DNA of 64,000 nt, from positions 1,751,136-1,815,135 of the forward strand of contig NZ_JACCCL010000001.1 in assembly GCF_013408665.1 (NCBI RefSeq), written 5' to 3'. The translations under genes were made by a program, and so were the position numbers. Of the stretch, positions 38,778 through 48,913 are shown in pieces. The DNA comes from Sporosarcina sp. JAI121 (GTDB taxonomy: Bacteria; Bacillota; Bacilli; Bacillales_A; Planococcaceae). The notes beneath the pieces are model-generated. The model did no database searches, was not told the DNA's origin, and worked only from the letters and a program-made list of their open reading frames with translations. The stretch's first letter is position 1, and each line of letters begins with the position of its first letter.

Positions 38778-39449
38778 TTAATAATCGGAGTCGGATTCAA
38801 GGCCTTGCATGATCTTAACGCCTGAACTTGCACCGATTCTTGTCGCTCCCGCATCAATCATTTTTTTCATATCATCTAGACTTCGGACACCGCCCGACGC
38901 TTTGACGCCCGTTTTAGGTCCTACAACCGCCCTCATAAGCTTGACGTCTTGTTCTGTGGCACCGCCGGTTGAGAAACCAGTCGACGTTTTCACAAAATCT
39001 GCTCCTGCTAGGACCGAGAGTTCACATGCTTTCCTTTTCTCCTTCTCAGTGAGAAGAGATGTTTCGATAATTACTTTGACGATCGCTTTCCCTTTTGCTG
39101 CATTTACAACTGATTCAATGTCATTTTTCACGATTTCATCATCACCGCTACGTAGCGCACCGATATTGATCACCATATCAATTTCAGTCGCTCCATTTGT
39201 AATCGCGTCGGCAGTTTCAAACGCTTTTACTTCGGATGTTGATGCTCCAAGTGGAAACCCAATAACTGTACATACTTTTACTGGTGATCCTTCAAGTGCA
39301 AATGCTGCTGTTTTTACCCATGTCGGGTTTACACAGACAGAGGCAAACGTGTATTTACGGGCTTCTTCACATAATGTCTGAATTTCCGTCTTTTTTGCGT
39401 CAGCTTTCAATAATGTATGATCAATATAAGTTGCAAAATTTGTATTCAA
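38778..39449 (-). CDS. deoC: Deoxyribose-phosphate aldolase
   Basis: 223 aa TIM-barrel class-I aldolase of deoxynucleoside catabolism. Catalytic lysines in AIVKVIIE and in [12 protein letters not shown] (Schiff base); the N-terminal [10 protein letters not shown] is conserved. It lies alone between mtaB and rpsU, where B. subtilis has no deoC; no other deo genes are adjacent. Confidence 0.96.
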   Translation of the reverse strand: MNTNFATYIDHTLLKADAKKTEIQTLCEEARKYTFASVCVNPTWVKTAAFALEGSPVKVCTVIGFPLGASTSEVKAFETADAITNGATEIDMVINIGALRSGDDEIVKNDIESVVNAAKGKAIVKVIIETSLLTEKEKRKACELSVLAGADFVKTSTGFSTGGATEQDVKLMRAVVGPKTGVKASGGVRSLDDMKKMIDAGATRIGASSGVKIMQGLESDSDY

Positions 39450-39513
39450 ATGAATACCTCCTCGAGTTGTCCGTACTTCTCATATCATATCAAGAACCAT
39501 TCATTTCTGCACC

Positions 39514-39555
39514 AAAAAAGCTGTTCCTTCCTAAAATGGATAAGAACAGCTTTTA
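39514..39555 (-). terminator. Terminator of mtaB
   Basis: AAAAGCTGTTC / GAACAGCTTTT stem with a run of T residues on the minus strand, just past the mtaB stop. Confidence 0.75.
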
Positions 39556-39566
39556 AAGAATAAAAA

Positions 39567-40907
39567 TTATACGGGTTGTGTTTCTTCCTCTATAACGCGA
39601 ACAAATTGCCCTTCGTTATATGGGTAGCCCGCTTTCACCACTTTCACACGAATGATTTTACCGACCATAGACTCTTCAGCAGGGAATACGAGTTTCAAAT
39701 AATTATCCGAGTAGCCTTCATACAAACCGCTGTTGGGATCAAGCTTATATTTTTCTTCCGGAATGACTTCGAGTACCTCATTTTCGAAAGTGGACGCATA
39801 TTGCTTCGCCAGCTGATCATTCAATTCAATCAAACGGTGAACGCGTTCATTTTTCACATCTTCAGGAACCTGATCTTCCATTCTTGCGGCAGGGGTACCT
39901 GTCCGTTTTGAATAAGGGAAAACATGAAGTTCGGAGAATTTATAATCACGGATAAAGTTATATGTTTCCATGAACTCCTCTTCCGTTTCGCCTGGGAAGC
40001 CTACGATAACATCTGAAGTGATCGCTAGTTGCGGTAGCGCTTCACGAAGCCTGTCCAGACGTTCTCCGAAAAATTCCATTGTGTACTTACGGCGCATTCG
40101 TTTCAAGACTGTGTTTGAACCAGACTGTATCGGTATATGCAGATGACGGACGATGGTCGATGAATGACGAAGAACATCAATTACTTCATCAGTCAGTTGG
40201 CTCGCTTCAATTGAACTGATGCGGAGTCGTTTGAGCCCTTTCACTTGGGTTTCAAGGTCACGTAGCAATCGTGCCAGATTGTAATCTTTCAAATCTTCAC
40301 CGTATCCGCCTGTATGAATACCAGTCAAAACAATTTCCAAATATCCCGCATCAACAAGCTGTTGCGCTTGATGGATGACTTCCTGTGGATCACGTGAACG
40401 CATAAGTCCCCGCGCCCACGGAATGATGCAAAATGTACAGAAGTTATTGCATCCTTCCTGAATTTTGAGGGACGCGCGCGTGCGGTCCGTAAATGCAGGA
40501 ACATCCAGTTCTTCATAAACCCTGTTTTTCATGATGTTGCGGACAGCGTTGATCGGCTGACGTTCTGTACGGTACTCATCAATGAGCCCAATCAGTTTCG
40601 ACCGGTCTTGTGTTCCGACAACAATATCAACCCCTGGAATCGCCATGATTTCAGCAGGAGACGTCTGTGCATAACAACCTGTAACGCAAATGACAGCGTC
40701 CGGATTTTTCCGGACTGCACGACGGATGACTTGCCGGCTTTTCTTATCACCGGTATTCGTCACTGTACATGTATTAATGACGTAAACATCAGAGTTCTTT
40801 TCGAAATCCCCGCGGTCATATCCGGCTTGTTTGAATAGTTGCCAGATTGCCTCGGTTTCGTAATGATTCACTTTGCAGCCCAACGTATGGAAAGCGACCG
40901 TTGACAT
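39567..40907 (-). CDS. mtaB: tRNA threonylcarbamoyladenosine (t6A37) methylthiotransferase
   Basis: 446 aa radical-SAM enzyme adding methylthio to t6A37. N-terminal UPF0004 domain (FHTLGCKVNHYE, TCTVT), radical SAM motif CNNFCTFCIIPWARG (CxxxCxxC) and C-terminal TRAM domain. ATG 40907 has GAGGTGAGC upstream. Co-transcribed with rsmE (16-nt gap), prmA and dnaJ. Confidence 0.95.
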   Translation of the reverse strand: MSTVAFHTLGCKVNHYETEAIWQLFKQAGYDRGDFEKNSDVYVINTCTVTNTGDKKSRQVIRRAVRKNPDAVICVTGCYAQTSPAEIMAIPGVDIVVGTQDRSKLIGLIDEYRTERQPINAVRNIMKNRVYEELDVPAFTDRTRASLKIQEGCNNFCTFCIIPWARGLMRSRDPQEVIHQAQQLVDAGYLEIVLTGIHTGGYGEDLKDYNLARLLRDLETQVKGLKRLRISSIEASQLTDEVIDVLRHSSTIVRHLHIPIQSGSNTVLKRMRRKYTMEFFGERLDRLREALPQLAITSDVIVGFPGETEEEFMETYNFIRDYKFSELHVFPYSKRTGTPAARMEDQVPEDVKNERVHRLIELNDQLAKQYASTFENEVLEVIPEEKYKLDPNSGLYEGYSDNYLKLVFPAEESMVGKIIRVKVVKAGYPYNEGQFVRVIEEETQPV

Positions 40908-40923
40908 CAGCTGCTCACCTCTT

Positions 40924-41664
40924 TCACTCAAATTCGTAAGACATTGCGGACAATAAATACAATGGTGCTGTTTCTGTCCGCAATATACGCGGACCTAATG
41001 CTATCGGAAGAAATCCTTCTGTTCGAAGTGTTTCGGCTTCATTCCTGGACAATCCGCCTTCAGGTCCGAATACAACAAGCACCGTTTGTTCATGATATAC
41101 GTTTTTCAGACGGTCTGCAATTTTGTTCGGATCTCCACTTTTTGCGTCTTCTTCATCAGCAAAAAGAAGAACATCAAATTTTCTCGATTCAACAATCAAT
41201 TGCCGAAATGATAATGGAGTACCGACCATTGGAATAACAGTGCGATGGCATTGTTCTGCAGCTTCTTTGGCAATTTTACGAAGCCGTTCGACTTTTTTAT
41301 CGCCTTTTCTTTCATCCCACTTTACAATGGACCTTTCAGCTTGAAATGGCAGGATCCCTACCATGCCGAGTTCGGTCCCTTTTTGAACGATTAAATCGAG
41401 TTTATCGCCTTTAGGGAGACCGCAAGCAACCGTAACTTCTACAGGCATTTCGTTGGCCCGAAGACGCTCTTCTTTGCGTCTGACAACGACGCCGTCAGAC
41501 AAAACTTCTATAATTGTGGAAACGAAAGCTTCTTGGTCAGTAACAGCGATGATATCATCACCGACATTCATCCGCATGACACGAACGATGTGCTTGCCGT
41601 CATCTCCCGTTATTGTTGCGGTTCCTTTTTCACCAAAAGAAGATTGTAGAAAATAGCGTTGCAA
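40924..41664 (-). CDS. rsmE: 16S rRNA m3U1498 methyltransferase
   Basis: 246 aa SPOUT methyltransferase. The start is TTG 41664, giving LQRYFLQ as N-terminus, with AAGGGG 9-10 nt upstream; longer frames overlap prmA. Knot motifs VVFGPEGGLSRNEAE and LGPRILRTETAPLY near the C-terminus are intact. Four nt downstream of prmA. Confidence 0.94.
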   Translation of the reverse strand: MQRYFLQSSFGEKGTATITGDDGKHIVRVMRMNVGDDIIAVTDQEAFVSTIIEVLSDGVVVRRKEERLRANEMPVEVTVACGLPKGDKLDLIVQKGTELGMVGILPFQAERSIVKWDERKGDKKVERLRKIAKEAAEQCHRTVIPMVGTPLSFRQLIVESRKFDVLLFADEEDAKSGDPNKIADRLKNVYHEQTVLVVFGPEGGLSRNEAETLRTEGFLPIALGPRILRTETAPLYLLSAMSYEFE

Positions 41665-41668
41665 ACTA

Positions 41669-42622
41669 TTACACGCCCCTTTTCCGAGCGATGATAGCAA
41701 CCCAGTCTTCCATAAGGATTGACTCGATAATCTCAAAACCTTTGCTGACAAGATCATCTTTTACGAGATCGCGCTTCTGTCCGATGATTCCCGAAACGAT
41801 GAACAACCCATCTTCCGGTAAAATGGTATATGCATCTTGGGAAAAGGACATGATAACTTCTGCAAGGATGTTTGCGATGATAATATCGGCCGGCACCTTT
41901 ACAGAGTCCAATAGGTTGCCATGCGTAACCTCTACTATTTCTTCAACATTGTTCAATTTGATATTTTCTTTAGCTGCTACAACTGCAACTTGATCCAAAT
42001 CGAGTGCTTGAACACGGGAAGCGCCCAGTAGCGCTGCTCCAATTGACAACACACCTGAACCCGTACCAACATCGACAACAGTATCGCCCGGCTCGACGTA
42101 TTTTTCTAGCGCTTGTAAACACATGACTGTTGTTGGATGCGTGCCCGTTCCAAACGCCATGCCCGGATCAAGTTCAATGATCAATTCATCAGATTCGACA
42201 GGAGCATAGTCTTCCCAGGTCGGGACGATCGTAAAGCGGCCGGAAATTTTGACGGGATGATAGTATTTCTTCCATGCAGTCGCCCAATCTTCTTCATCGA
42301 CTTCATTCGTTTGGATGGCATTTCCCCCGACATTCAACCCGAATTCAGACAAGCCTTCAATTGACTGACCAATGTCTTTCACAGTTTCTATAAGAAAACT
42401 ATTTACGGGTAAATATGCTTTTAAGATAACGCCGTCTGCTGGAAAATCGTTTTTGTCGAGCGCCCATATTTCACCGTATCGATCCTCGTGGAGGCGATCG
42501 GGCTCTGCCGAATCTTCGATAACAACTCCGCTTGCGCCCGCTTCATGTAATATATTCGCTACTGCTTCAGTTGCTTCATGTGTCGTATGAATGGAAATTT
42601 CCGACCACTTCAATGAATTCAT
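41669..42622 (-). CDS. prmA: Ribosomal protein L11 methyltransferase
   Basis: 317 aa. SAM-binding motif VVDVGTGSGVLSIGA, and the substrate-domain NDWATAWKKYYHPVK-like segment EEDWATAWKKYYHP. Trimethylates L11. Five nt after dnaJ, a classic chaperone-operon position. Confidence 0.95.
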   Translation of the reverse strand: MNSLKWSEISIHTTHEATEAVANILHEAGASGVVIEDSAEPDRLHEDRYGEIWALDKNDFPADGVILKAYLPVNSFLIETVKDIGQSIEGLSEFGLNVGGNAIQTNEVDEEDWATAWKKYYHPVKISGRFTIVPTWEDYAPVESDELIIELDPGMAFGTGTHPTTVMCLQALEKYVEPGDTVVDVGTGSGVLSIGAALLGASRVQALDLDQVAVVAAKENIKLNNVEEIVEVTHGNLLDSVKVPADIIIANILAEVIMSFSQDAYTILPEDGLFIVSGIIGQKRDLVKDDLVSKGFEIIESILMEDWVAIIARKRGV

Positions 42623-42627
42623 CCCTT

Positions 42628-43752
42628 TCAGTCGCCTTTGATTGACCGTTTGATTTTATCGAACAGTGAACTTGAGTACTCGTCCAGCGCATCTCCGCTG
42701 ATTGCTGCAAATTCACGCATCAATTCTTTCTGTTTTTCCGTCATCTTTTTAGGCGTCAGCACTTTCACTACTACATGCTGATCTCCGATTCCCCGACCAT
42801 GGACGTTTTTAACGCCTTTGCCTTTCAATCGGAAGCGTGTTCCTGTTTGTGTTCCGGCAGGGATTTTCAAGTTCACATTGCCTTGCACGGTCGGTACTTC
42901 GATTTCATCTCCGAGTGAAGCCTGCGGGAATGAAAGACTGAGTTCCAAATAGATATCATCTTCTTCACGGATGAATTTCTCATGCGGTTTCACACGGAAT
43001 ACGATATACAAATCGCCCGCCGGTCCTCCGTTGTGACCCGGTTCACCCTGGCCAGATACACGAAGTTGTTGACCATCGTCGACACCTTCAGGTATTGTCA
43101 CTTTGATTTTCTTTCTTATCGTTACTCTGCCTGCACCATGACAAGTTGAACATTTTTCAGGAATTATTTTACCAGTTCCATGACAATGTGGACATGCCCT
43201 GCGATTGACCATCTGACCAAGCGGCGTGTTTTGAGTGACGCTGATTTGTCCGGAACCGCTACAATGGGTACATGTTTTAGGTGTCGTTCCTTTTTTGGCG
43301 CCCGAACCATCACAAGTCTCACATGTTTCTTCTTTTGGAATTTCAACTTCCGTTTCCTTCCCGAAAACAGCCTCCATGAAATCAATGTTCATCGAGTATT
43401 GTAAGTCATCCCCTTTTCTCGGGGCATTCGGATCACGTCGACGGGTATTCCCTCCGAAAAACGTACTGAATATATCATCAAAACCAAAGCCATCAGCACC
43501 GCCTCCACCGCCGAAACCACCAAATCCTTGGGTCGGATCAGTATGGCCGAATTGGTCATAATTCGCCTTTTTCGAGTCGTCGCTCAGCACTTCATACGCT
43601 TCGGTCACTTCTTTGAATTTCTCAACTGCATCATCCGCTTTGTTCAAGTCCGGATGGTATTTTTTTGAAAGCGAACGATATGCTTTTCTAATTTCATCCT
43701 TAGATGCAGATTTTGACAATCCCAATACATCATAATAATCTCTTTTACTCAT
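42628..43752 (-). CDS. dnaJ: Chaperone protein DnaJ
   Basis: 374 aa. J domain with the HPD tripeptide (KYHPDLNK), Gly/Phe-rich linker, and four zinc-finger repeats [32 protein letters not shown], followed by the substrate-binding domains. DnaK's co-chaperone. A terminator and a palindromic repeat separate it from dnaK, so it may depend on readthrough or its own promoter (a TACAAT lies about 30 nt upstream). Confidence 0.98.
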   Translation of the reverse strand: MSKRDYYDVLGLSKSASKDEIRKAYRSLSKKYHPDLNKADDAVEKFKEVTEAYEVLSDDSKKANYDQFGHTDPTQGFGGFGGGGGADGFGFDDIFSTFFGGNTRRRDPNAPRKGDDLQYSMNIDFMEAVFGKETEVEIPKEETCETCDGSGAKKGTTPKTCTHCSGSGQISVTQNTPLGQMVNRRACPHCHGTGKIIPEKCSTCHGAGRVTIRKKIKVTIPEGVDDGQQLRVSGQGEPGHNGGPAGDLYIVFRVKPHEKFIREEDDIYLELSLSFPQASLGDEIEVPTVQGNVNLKIPAGTQTGTRFRLKGKGVKNVHGRGIGDQHVVVKVLTPKKMTEKQKELMREFAAISGDALDEYSSSLFDKIKRSIKGD

Positions 43753-43805
43753 TATTTCACTCTCCCGAAATACTTTGGATATCGTCTATTGTATCATTAA
43801 TAACT

Positions 43806-43929
43806 GAAAAGCGTAAGCGCCTGGTCAGCCTCAAAAAGCGCTGGAAGTCTTGAAAGTAAAGGCGCTCTTTGGCTTTATCTTCAAGACTGAAGCGACTCGA
43901 GAGGCTAGGCGCTGAAGTCTAGATCGCAC
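43806..43929. repeat. Intergenic palindromic repeat element between dnaK and dnaJ
   Basis: A long imperfect hairpin. Outer arms AAGCGCCTGGTCAGCCTC and GAGAGGCTAGGCGCT pair, inner arms AGTCTTGAAAGTAAAG and CTTTATCTTCAAGACT pair, with apical loop GCGCTCTTTGG. It resembles the dispersed roughly 120-bp GC-richer repeats seen between genes in many Bacillales (recognised from memory). A shrunken relative is at 48827-48870. Confidence 0.7.
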
Positions 43930-43978
43930 AAAAAAATCGGAAAAGCCAAAGCCGGAATATCGGACTTTGACTTTTCCG
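43930..43978 (-). terminator. Terminator of dnaK
   Basis: Minus strand: CGGAAAAGTCAAAGTCCG pairs with CGGCTTTGGCTTTTCCG across a short loop and is followed by ATTTTTTT. Confidence 0.85.
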
Positions 43979-43991
43979 TCAACAATTACTT

Positions 43992-45812
43992 TTATTTATT
44001 AACTTTGTCGTCAACCTCTTCAAAATCAGCGTCAACTACGCTATCGTCTTGAGGTTCGCCAGCGCCTTCAGCTGCTTCAGCTGCGGCTTGTTCATACAAT
44101 TTCATAGACATCTGTTGGACGATTTCATCCAATTTTTCTTTTTTCGTGCGAATAGCATCAAAGTCGCCGGCTTCAAGTGCGGCTTTCAGCTCTTCCTTAG
44201 CTTCTTCTACACTTTTCACTTCTTCTTCGGAAACTTTTCCTTCAAGATCTTTCAAAGTCTTTTCAGCCATGAATACGAGTTGGTCCGCCTCGTTTTTCAA
44301 GTCAGCTTCTTCTTTACGCTTTTGGTCAGCTTCAGCATTTGCTTCTGCATCTTTCACCATGCGTTCGATTTCGTCATCAGATAGACCAGAACTTGCTTGG
44401 ATTGTGATGTTTTGTTCTTTTTGAGTTCCAAGATCCTTGGCTTTAACTGTTACAATACCGTTTTTATCGATATCGAATGTAACTTCGATTTGCGGAACGC
44501 CGCGCGGTGCCGGCGGAATATCCGTCAATTGGAAACGGCCAAGCGTTTTGTTGTCCGCAGACATCGGACGTTCCCCTTGTAATACGTGGATGTCAACTGC
44601 AGGCTGGCTATCAGCCGCTGTTGAGAATACTTGTGATTTGCTTGTCGGGATTGTCGTGTTACGTTCGATTAGTTTCGTAAAGACGTTACCCATCGTTTCA
44701 ATACCGAGTGAAAGAGGTGTTACATCTAAGAGAACTACGTCCGTTACGTCTCCGCTCAAAATGGACCCTTGAACAGCTGCGCCAAGTGCAACCACCTCAT
44801 CCGGGTTAACGCCTTTATATGGTTCTTTCCCTGTTTCCTTCTTGATCGCTTCTTGTACGGAAGGAATACGAGTCGATCCGCCGACAAGAATTACTTTATC
44901 GATCTCGGATGCCGCCAGGCCTGCATCTTTCAATGCCTGACGTGTAGGTACCATTGAACGTTCAACAAGGTGAGCAGTCAATTCATCGAATTTTCCACGA
45001 GATAGTGATATTTCTAGGTGAAGTGGACCTGCCTCGCCTGCTGTGATGAATGGAAGCGAAATTTGTGAAGTTGTTACACCTGATAGATCTTTTTTCGCTT
45101 TCTCTGCAGCGTCTTTCAAACGTTGCATCGCCATTTTGTCTTTCGACAAATCAATTCCGTTGTCTTTCTTGAATTCTTGAACAAGGAAGTCGATGATGAC
45201 ATCGTCAAAATCATCGCCGCCAAGTTTATTATCTCCAGCAGTTGATTTAACTTGGAATACTCCGTCACCAAGTTCAAGGATTGAAACGTCGAACGTACCG
45301 CCGCCAAGGTCATAAACAAGAATTGTTTCATCGTCATCTGTTTTATCAAGACCATATGCAAGTGCTGCAGCAGTCGGCTCGTTGATGATACGTTCTACTT
45401 CAAGTCCCGCAATTTTACCAGCATCCTGTGTTGCTTGACGTTGTGCATCGCTGAAGTAAGCAGGAACTGTAATAACCGCTTTCGTCACTTTTTCACCCAG
45501 GTACTCTTCTGCATAGCCTTTCAAGTACTGAAGAATCATTGCAGAAACTTCTTGTGGCGTATATTCTTTGTCTTCAGCTTTTACTTTAAAATCTGTTCCC
45601 ATATGTCTTTTAACTGACATGATTGTGTTTGGGTTCGTGATTGATTGGCGTTTCGCAACTTCTCCGACTTGACGTTCGCCGTTTTTAAATGCTACGACGG
45701 ATGGCGTTGTACGGTTACCTTCCGGATTTGGAATAACTTTCGGCTCTCCGCCTTCATAAATTGCTACCACTGAGTTTGTTGTCCCTAAGTCAATACCGAT
45801 AATTTTGCTCAT
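43992..45812 (-). CDS. dnaK: Chaperone protein DnaK (Hsp70)
   Basis: 606 aa from ATG 45812, giving [14 protein letters not shown]. ATPase domain with [12 protein letters not shown], linker [13 protein letters not shown], substrate-binding domain and a Gln/Asp-rich acidic tail. Part of the CIRCE/HrcA-controlled hrcA-grpE-dnaK unit. The 129-nt gap before it holds no gene. Confidence 0.98.
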   Translation of the reverse strand: MSKIIGIDLGTTNSVVAIYEGGEPKVIPNPEGNRTTPSVVAFKNGERQVGEVAKRQSITNPNTIMSVKRHMGTDFKVKAEDKEYTPQEVSAMILQYLKGYAEEYLGEKVTKAVITVPAYFSDAQRQATQDAGKIAGLEVERIINEPTAAALAYGLDKTDDDETILVYDLGGGTFDVSILELGDGVFQVKSTAGDNKLGGDDFDDVIIDFLVQEFKKDNGIDLSKDKMAMQRLKDAAEKAKKDLSGVTTSQISLPFITAGEAGPLHLEISLSRGKFDELTAHLVERSMVPTRQALKDAGLAASEIDKVILVGGSTRIPSVQEAIKKETGKEPYKGVNPDEVVALGAAVQGSILSGDVTDVVLLDVTPLSLGIETMGNVFTKLIERNTTIPTSKSQVFSTAADSQPAVDIHVLQGERPMSADNKTLGRFQLTDIPPAPRGVPQIEVTFDIDKNGIVTVKAKDLGTQKEQNITIQASSGLSDDEIERMVKDAEANAEADQKRKEEADLKNEADQLVFMAEKTLKDLEGKVSEEEVKSVEEAKEELKAALEAGDFDAIRTKKEKLDEIVQQMSMKLYEQAAAEAAEGAGEPQDDSVVDADFEEVDDKVNK

Positions 45813-45941
45813 AATAAAATTCCTCCTATTAAAAATGCTTATTATGTAAGTTGAAATAATGAACTCCATTACCCCGCCGCGGCGCTAGAAGCCTTAGCTC
45901 AGTTTATACAAAGGTTTCAATACTTCAACTTAACTAGTTCT

Positions 45942-46517
45942 TTATTCGTTCACTTTAACCATCGCTGGTCGAAGGACACGATCTTTCAACATATAGCCTG
46001 CTTGCATTTCTTCAAGTACGATGCCCGATGGTTTATCCTCATCTTTACCTGTCATGATCGCCTGATGGAAATTCGGATCAAATTCCTGATCTAGTGCTTT
46101 GATTTCGACAAGTCCTTCATCTTCAAGGGCTTGAACGAAAGTACGATAGATCATATCTAGTCCCGTCAACATTGTTTGCGCCTCTTCGGTTTTCGTTTCG
46201 ACAGTAAGTGCCCGCGCAAAGTTATCAAGAACCGGAATCAGATTCGTCACGACGTTTTGGGCGCGATATTTTTGCAGCGCTTCTTTATCAAGAGAGGCTC
46301 TTCTTTTGAAATTTTCATAATCCGCAAGAAGTCTGAGGCGTTTGTTCTCTTCCTCTTGCAGCTTTTCTGTCAGTTCTTGCACAATAGTGTCATTCCCGTT
46401 CTCAACGATTTCAATCTCTTCAACTTTTTCATCAGAATCGATTGTTTCGTTTGCTTCTTCGGAAGCTTCCACTACAGTTTTGCCGTTCTCTTCTACTTCA
46501 TCATTTACATTCGTCAT
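45942..46517 (-). CDS. grpE: Nucleotide exchange factor GrpE
   Basis: 191 aa. Acidic disordered N-terminus (about 45 residues), long coiled coil (LTEKLQEEENKRLRLLADYENFKRR), C-terminal beta domain ending GYMLKDRVLRPAMVKV. Releases ADP from DnaK. Overlaps the hrcA stop by 4 nt (ATGA), GGGAGG upstream. Confidence 0.97.
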   Translation of the reverse strand: MTNVNDEVEENGKTVVEASEEANETIDSDEKVEEIEIVENGNDTIVQELTEKLQEEENKRLRLLADYENFKRRASLDKEALQKYRAQNVVTNLIPVLDNFARALTVETKTEEAQTMLTGLDMIYRTFVQALEDEGLVEIKALDQEFDPNFHQAIMTGKDEDKPSGIVLEEMQAGYMLKDRVLRPAMVKVNE

Positions 46518-47569
46518 TGGTCGTTCCTCCCTGCTGTTCCGCCGCCTATTGTCAGCCTAGCCAATTCTCTGGACAAATCACTACTCATTAAATCGAGCAT
46601 CGTGATGACTCTTGCATAGTCCATCCGTTTGGGTCCGATGATTGCGATGGAACCCGTCATATTGTCGCCGGCTGAATATGTCGCTGTAATCACACTACAA
46701 TCTTCCATCGCATTGTGATTGTTTTCAGAACCGATGCGGACATGAATACCTGTCATACCTTCCTGGAAAAACGTCATAGCCGGAACACCTTTGTCCATCA
46801 GTTCAAAAAATGTTTTCATCTTATGGATATCATTGAATTCAGGTTGTTTCATCATATTCATCTTACCGCCAAAAAACAGGCGTTCCTCCGGTTCGATTGA
46901 AATCGCCCGTTGGAATGATGCGAATAAGTCGCCCGCATGATGGATATGACGCTCCAATACTGTTTTCGATTCCTCAACGAGCATCTTTTGGAGATTGACG
47001 AGCGGTGTGCCGATGAGCCGTTCGTTCAAGATGTTCACCATTTTTTCAATATCTGATGAGGTGAATCCCTCCGGTACGTTGAAGAGCCTATTCTCAACAC
47101 GGCCATTGTCTGTGACAATGATTGCAACAGCCGTTTTCTGATCCAATGGAACAACTGAAAAACGTTTTACTGCATGCAATGATGTATCGGGACCGAGTAG
47201 AATCGATGTGTAATTCGTTAAATCGGAAAGTATTGTCGCCGATTTGCGTATTAACTCTTCGGTTTCCACTACTTTTTCCCGAAAAATCGAGCGTAAGTGA
47301 ATACTGTCCTCCGTGTTGAGCTTTTCTGTCGTTAATAGATGGTCGACATAAAATCGATACCCTTTTTCGGATGGTATTCTGCCGGATGAAGTATGGGTCT
47401 TCTCAAGATAACCCATCTCCTCAAGGTCAGCCATTTCATTCCTTATTGTTGCTGGACTGAATGGGGCTTCCGGCTTTTTGGATAGCTGCCTCGATCCGAC
47501 GGGTTGTGCGGACTCGATGAAATCGTCAACCGTCAGTTGCAATATAAGCAATTGTCTGTTCGTCAACAT
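46514..47569 (-). CDS. hrcA: Heat-inducible transcription repressor HrcA
   Basis: 351 aa from ATG 47569 (AGGAG 8 nt upstream). N-terminal winged helix (QPVGSRQLSKK, FSPATIRNEMADLEEMGYLEKTHTSSGRIPS) then a GAF-like core. Binds the CIRCE element directly upstream of its own gene. Confidence 0.97.
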   Translation of the reverse strand: MLTNRQLLILQLTVDDFIESAQPVGSRQLSKKPEAPFSPATIRNEMADLEEMGYLEKTHTSSGRIPSEKGYRFYVDHLLTTEKLNTEDSIHLRSIFREKVVETEELIRKSATILSDLTNYTSILLGPDTSLHAVKRFSVVPLDQKTAVAIIVTDNGRVENRLFNVPEGFTSSDIEKMVNILNERLIGTPLVNLQKMLVEESKTVLERHIHHAGDLFASFQRAISIEPEERLFFGGKMNMMKQPEFNDIHKMKTFFELMDKGVPAMTFFQEGMTGIHVRIGSENNHNAMEDCSVITATYSAGDNMTGSIAIIGPKRMDYARVITMLDLMSSDLSRELARLTIGGGTAGRNDQ

Positions 47570-47583
47570 AATCATCACTCCTG

Positions 47584-47610
47584 TTAGCACTCCGTGACTT
47601 CGAGTGCTAA
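47584..47610. promoter_or_regulatory. CIRCE operator
   Basis: Perfect match to the consensus TTAGCACTC-N9-GAGTGCTAA, located between the hrcA promoter and start codon. Confidence 0.98.
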
Positions 47611-47620
47611 TACTACTGAT

Positions 47621-47649
47621 AATTTAACAAATACAAATCGGCATGTCAA
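47621..47649 (-). promoter_or_regulatory. Sigma-A promoter of hrcA-grpE-dnaK
   Basis: TTGACA (47649-47644) and TAAATT (47626-47621), spacer 17 bp, followed at once by CIRCE. Confidence 0.88.
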
Positions 47650-47664
47650 CGAATAGACTCTACA

Positions 47665-48798
47665 TTATTTAAGAAATTGTTGGAATACGTCGTTTCCTCT
47701 GTAAACGCCCCGTTGCGTCAACTTCAACGCATCATCCAACCGTTCAACCAGTCCATTTTGAATTAATGATTGCAAAGTTTCGCCGTAAACATCGTCGATT
47801 GATTTTCCAAACTTGATTTGGAATGAAGAAACGGATACGCCATCAGTTTTACGGAGCCCAAGAAACATCTCTTCTTCCATCGCTTCTGTTTCCGTTACTA
47901 CATGTGTCTGTTGGAGCGGTCGTTCTCCCGACATTGTTTTCTCCATATATTTTGTAATCGGCCCGATGTTGGAGTACCTCGTTCCACTTATATACCCGTG
48001 TGCGCCAGCACCAACACCTGCGTATGTGGCATTTTCCCAATAGAGGAGATTATGGATCGACTCGCTACCCGGAATTGCAAAATTACTAATTTCGTAGCGC
48101 TGCCGTCCTCTACGCTCCATATGATCAATAAGCATCGTGAACATTTCTGTTTCGATATCCTCACCAGGCAGCGGCAATTTGCCTTTATTCATCAAGTTGT
48201 AAAAGACGGTTTTCGGTTCAACTATGAGCGAGTATCCTGAATAATGAGGGAGATCAAGCGCAGTCGCCTGTACAAGAGTGTCATGCCATTGAGCGATTGT
48301 TTGACCCGGCAACCCATAAATCAAGTCGATGCTTATATTGTCGAATCCTGCTTTTCTCGCTTCACCAACAACGCGCGCAGCATCATCTGCTCCATGCGTT
48401 CTGCCAATTTTTTTCAAAAGATCCGCGTCAAATGACTGGACACCAATACTCAACCTGTCCACACCGCCATTTTTCAGAACGGTCAATTTACCGTATGTCA
48501 GTTCATCCGGATTTGCTTCCGTCGAGAACTCTTTCAATGAACTCACATCTACATATTCATGGATAATCTCTAGCAGCCGCTCAAGTTGGTTTTCGGACAG
48601 TGAAGTCGGTGTACCGCCTCCTAAGAAAACCGTCTCAACTTCTTTGAATGAAACGCCTTCCTGCCGCATGATGGCCAGCTCTTGACCCATCGATTCTATA
48701 TATTCATCGACCGGCTGGTTTTTAAAAAACACTTTATTGAAATCGCAGTAATGACAAATTTGATGGCAAAACGGGATGTGGATATACATACCCCTCAT
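47665..48798 (-). CDS. hemW: Radical SAM heme chaperone HemW
   Basis: 377 aa. Radical SAM motif FCHQICHYCDFNK; the additional Cys expected after CxxxCxxC in true coproporphyrinogen oxidase (HemN) is replaced, as in HemW proteins that insert heme. GGGTPTSL and EANPDEL motifs follow. Between lepA and hrcA as in B. subtilis. Confidence 0.93.
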   Translation of the reverse strand: MRGMYIHIPFCHQICHYCDFNKVFFKNQPVDEYIESMGQELAIMRQEGVSFKEVETVFLGGGTPTSLSENQLERLLEIIHEYVDVSSLKEFSTEANPDELTYGKLTVLKNGGVDRLSIGVQSFDADLLKKIGRTHGADDAARVVGEARKAGFDNISIDLIYGLPGQTIAQWHDTLVQATALDLPHYSGYSLIVEPKTVFYNLMNKGKLPLPGEDIETEMFTMLIDHMERRGRQRYEISNFAIPGSESIHNLLYWENATYAGVGAGAHGYISGTRYSNIGPITKYMEKTMSGERPLQQTHVVTETEAMEEEMFLGLRKTDGVSVSSFQIKFGKSIDDVYGETLQSLIQNGLVERLDDALKLTQRGVYRGNDVFQQFLK

Positions 48799-48826
48799 TC
48801 CGTCACTTCCTTCCTTAACTATTTAT

Positions 48827-48870
48827 AAGCGCAAGCAAGCGCCCGTTCAGATGCGATAGAGTCCAGACAC
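48827..48870. repeat. Shrunken copy of the palindromic repeat
   Basis: AAGCGCAAGCAAGCGCCCGTTCAG is joined directly to GCGATAGAGTCCAGACAC. These resemble the two ends of the 43806-43929 element (AAGCGCCTGGTCAG and GAAGTCTAGATCGC) with the middle lost. Confidence 0.5.
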
Positions 48871-48875
48871 GGAAA

Positions 48876-48903
48876 AAAGAGGGCTTGAAGCCCCCTTTTT
48901 CTT
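48876..48903 (-). terminator. Terminator of lepA
   Basis: Short GC-rich hairpin GGGGGCTTCAAGCCCTC followed by TTTTTT on the minus strand, just past the lepA stop. Confidence 0.75.
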
Positions 48904-48913
48904 CGTTTATTAA

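Noticed and set aside
38809..39381. 190-aa frame antisense to deoC
   Set aside because: Exact antisense of the deoC codons, with Ser/Thr/Ala-rich shadow composition.
43180..43561. Frames antisense to dnaJ zinc-finger region
   Set aside because: Proline/serine-rich mirror of the glycine/cysteine codons of DnaJ.
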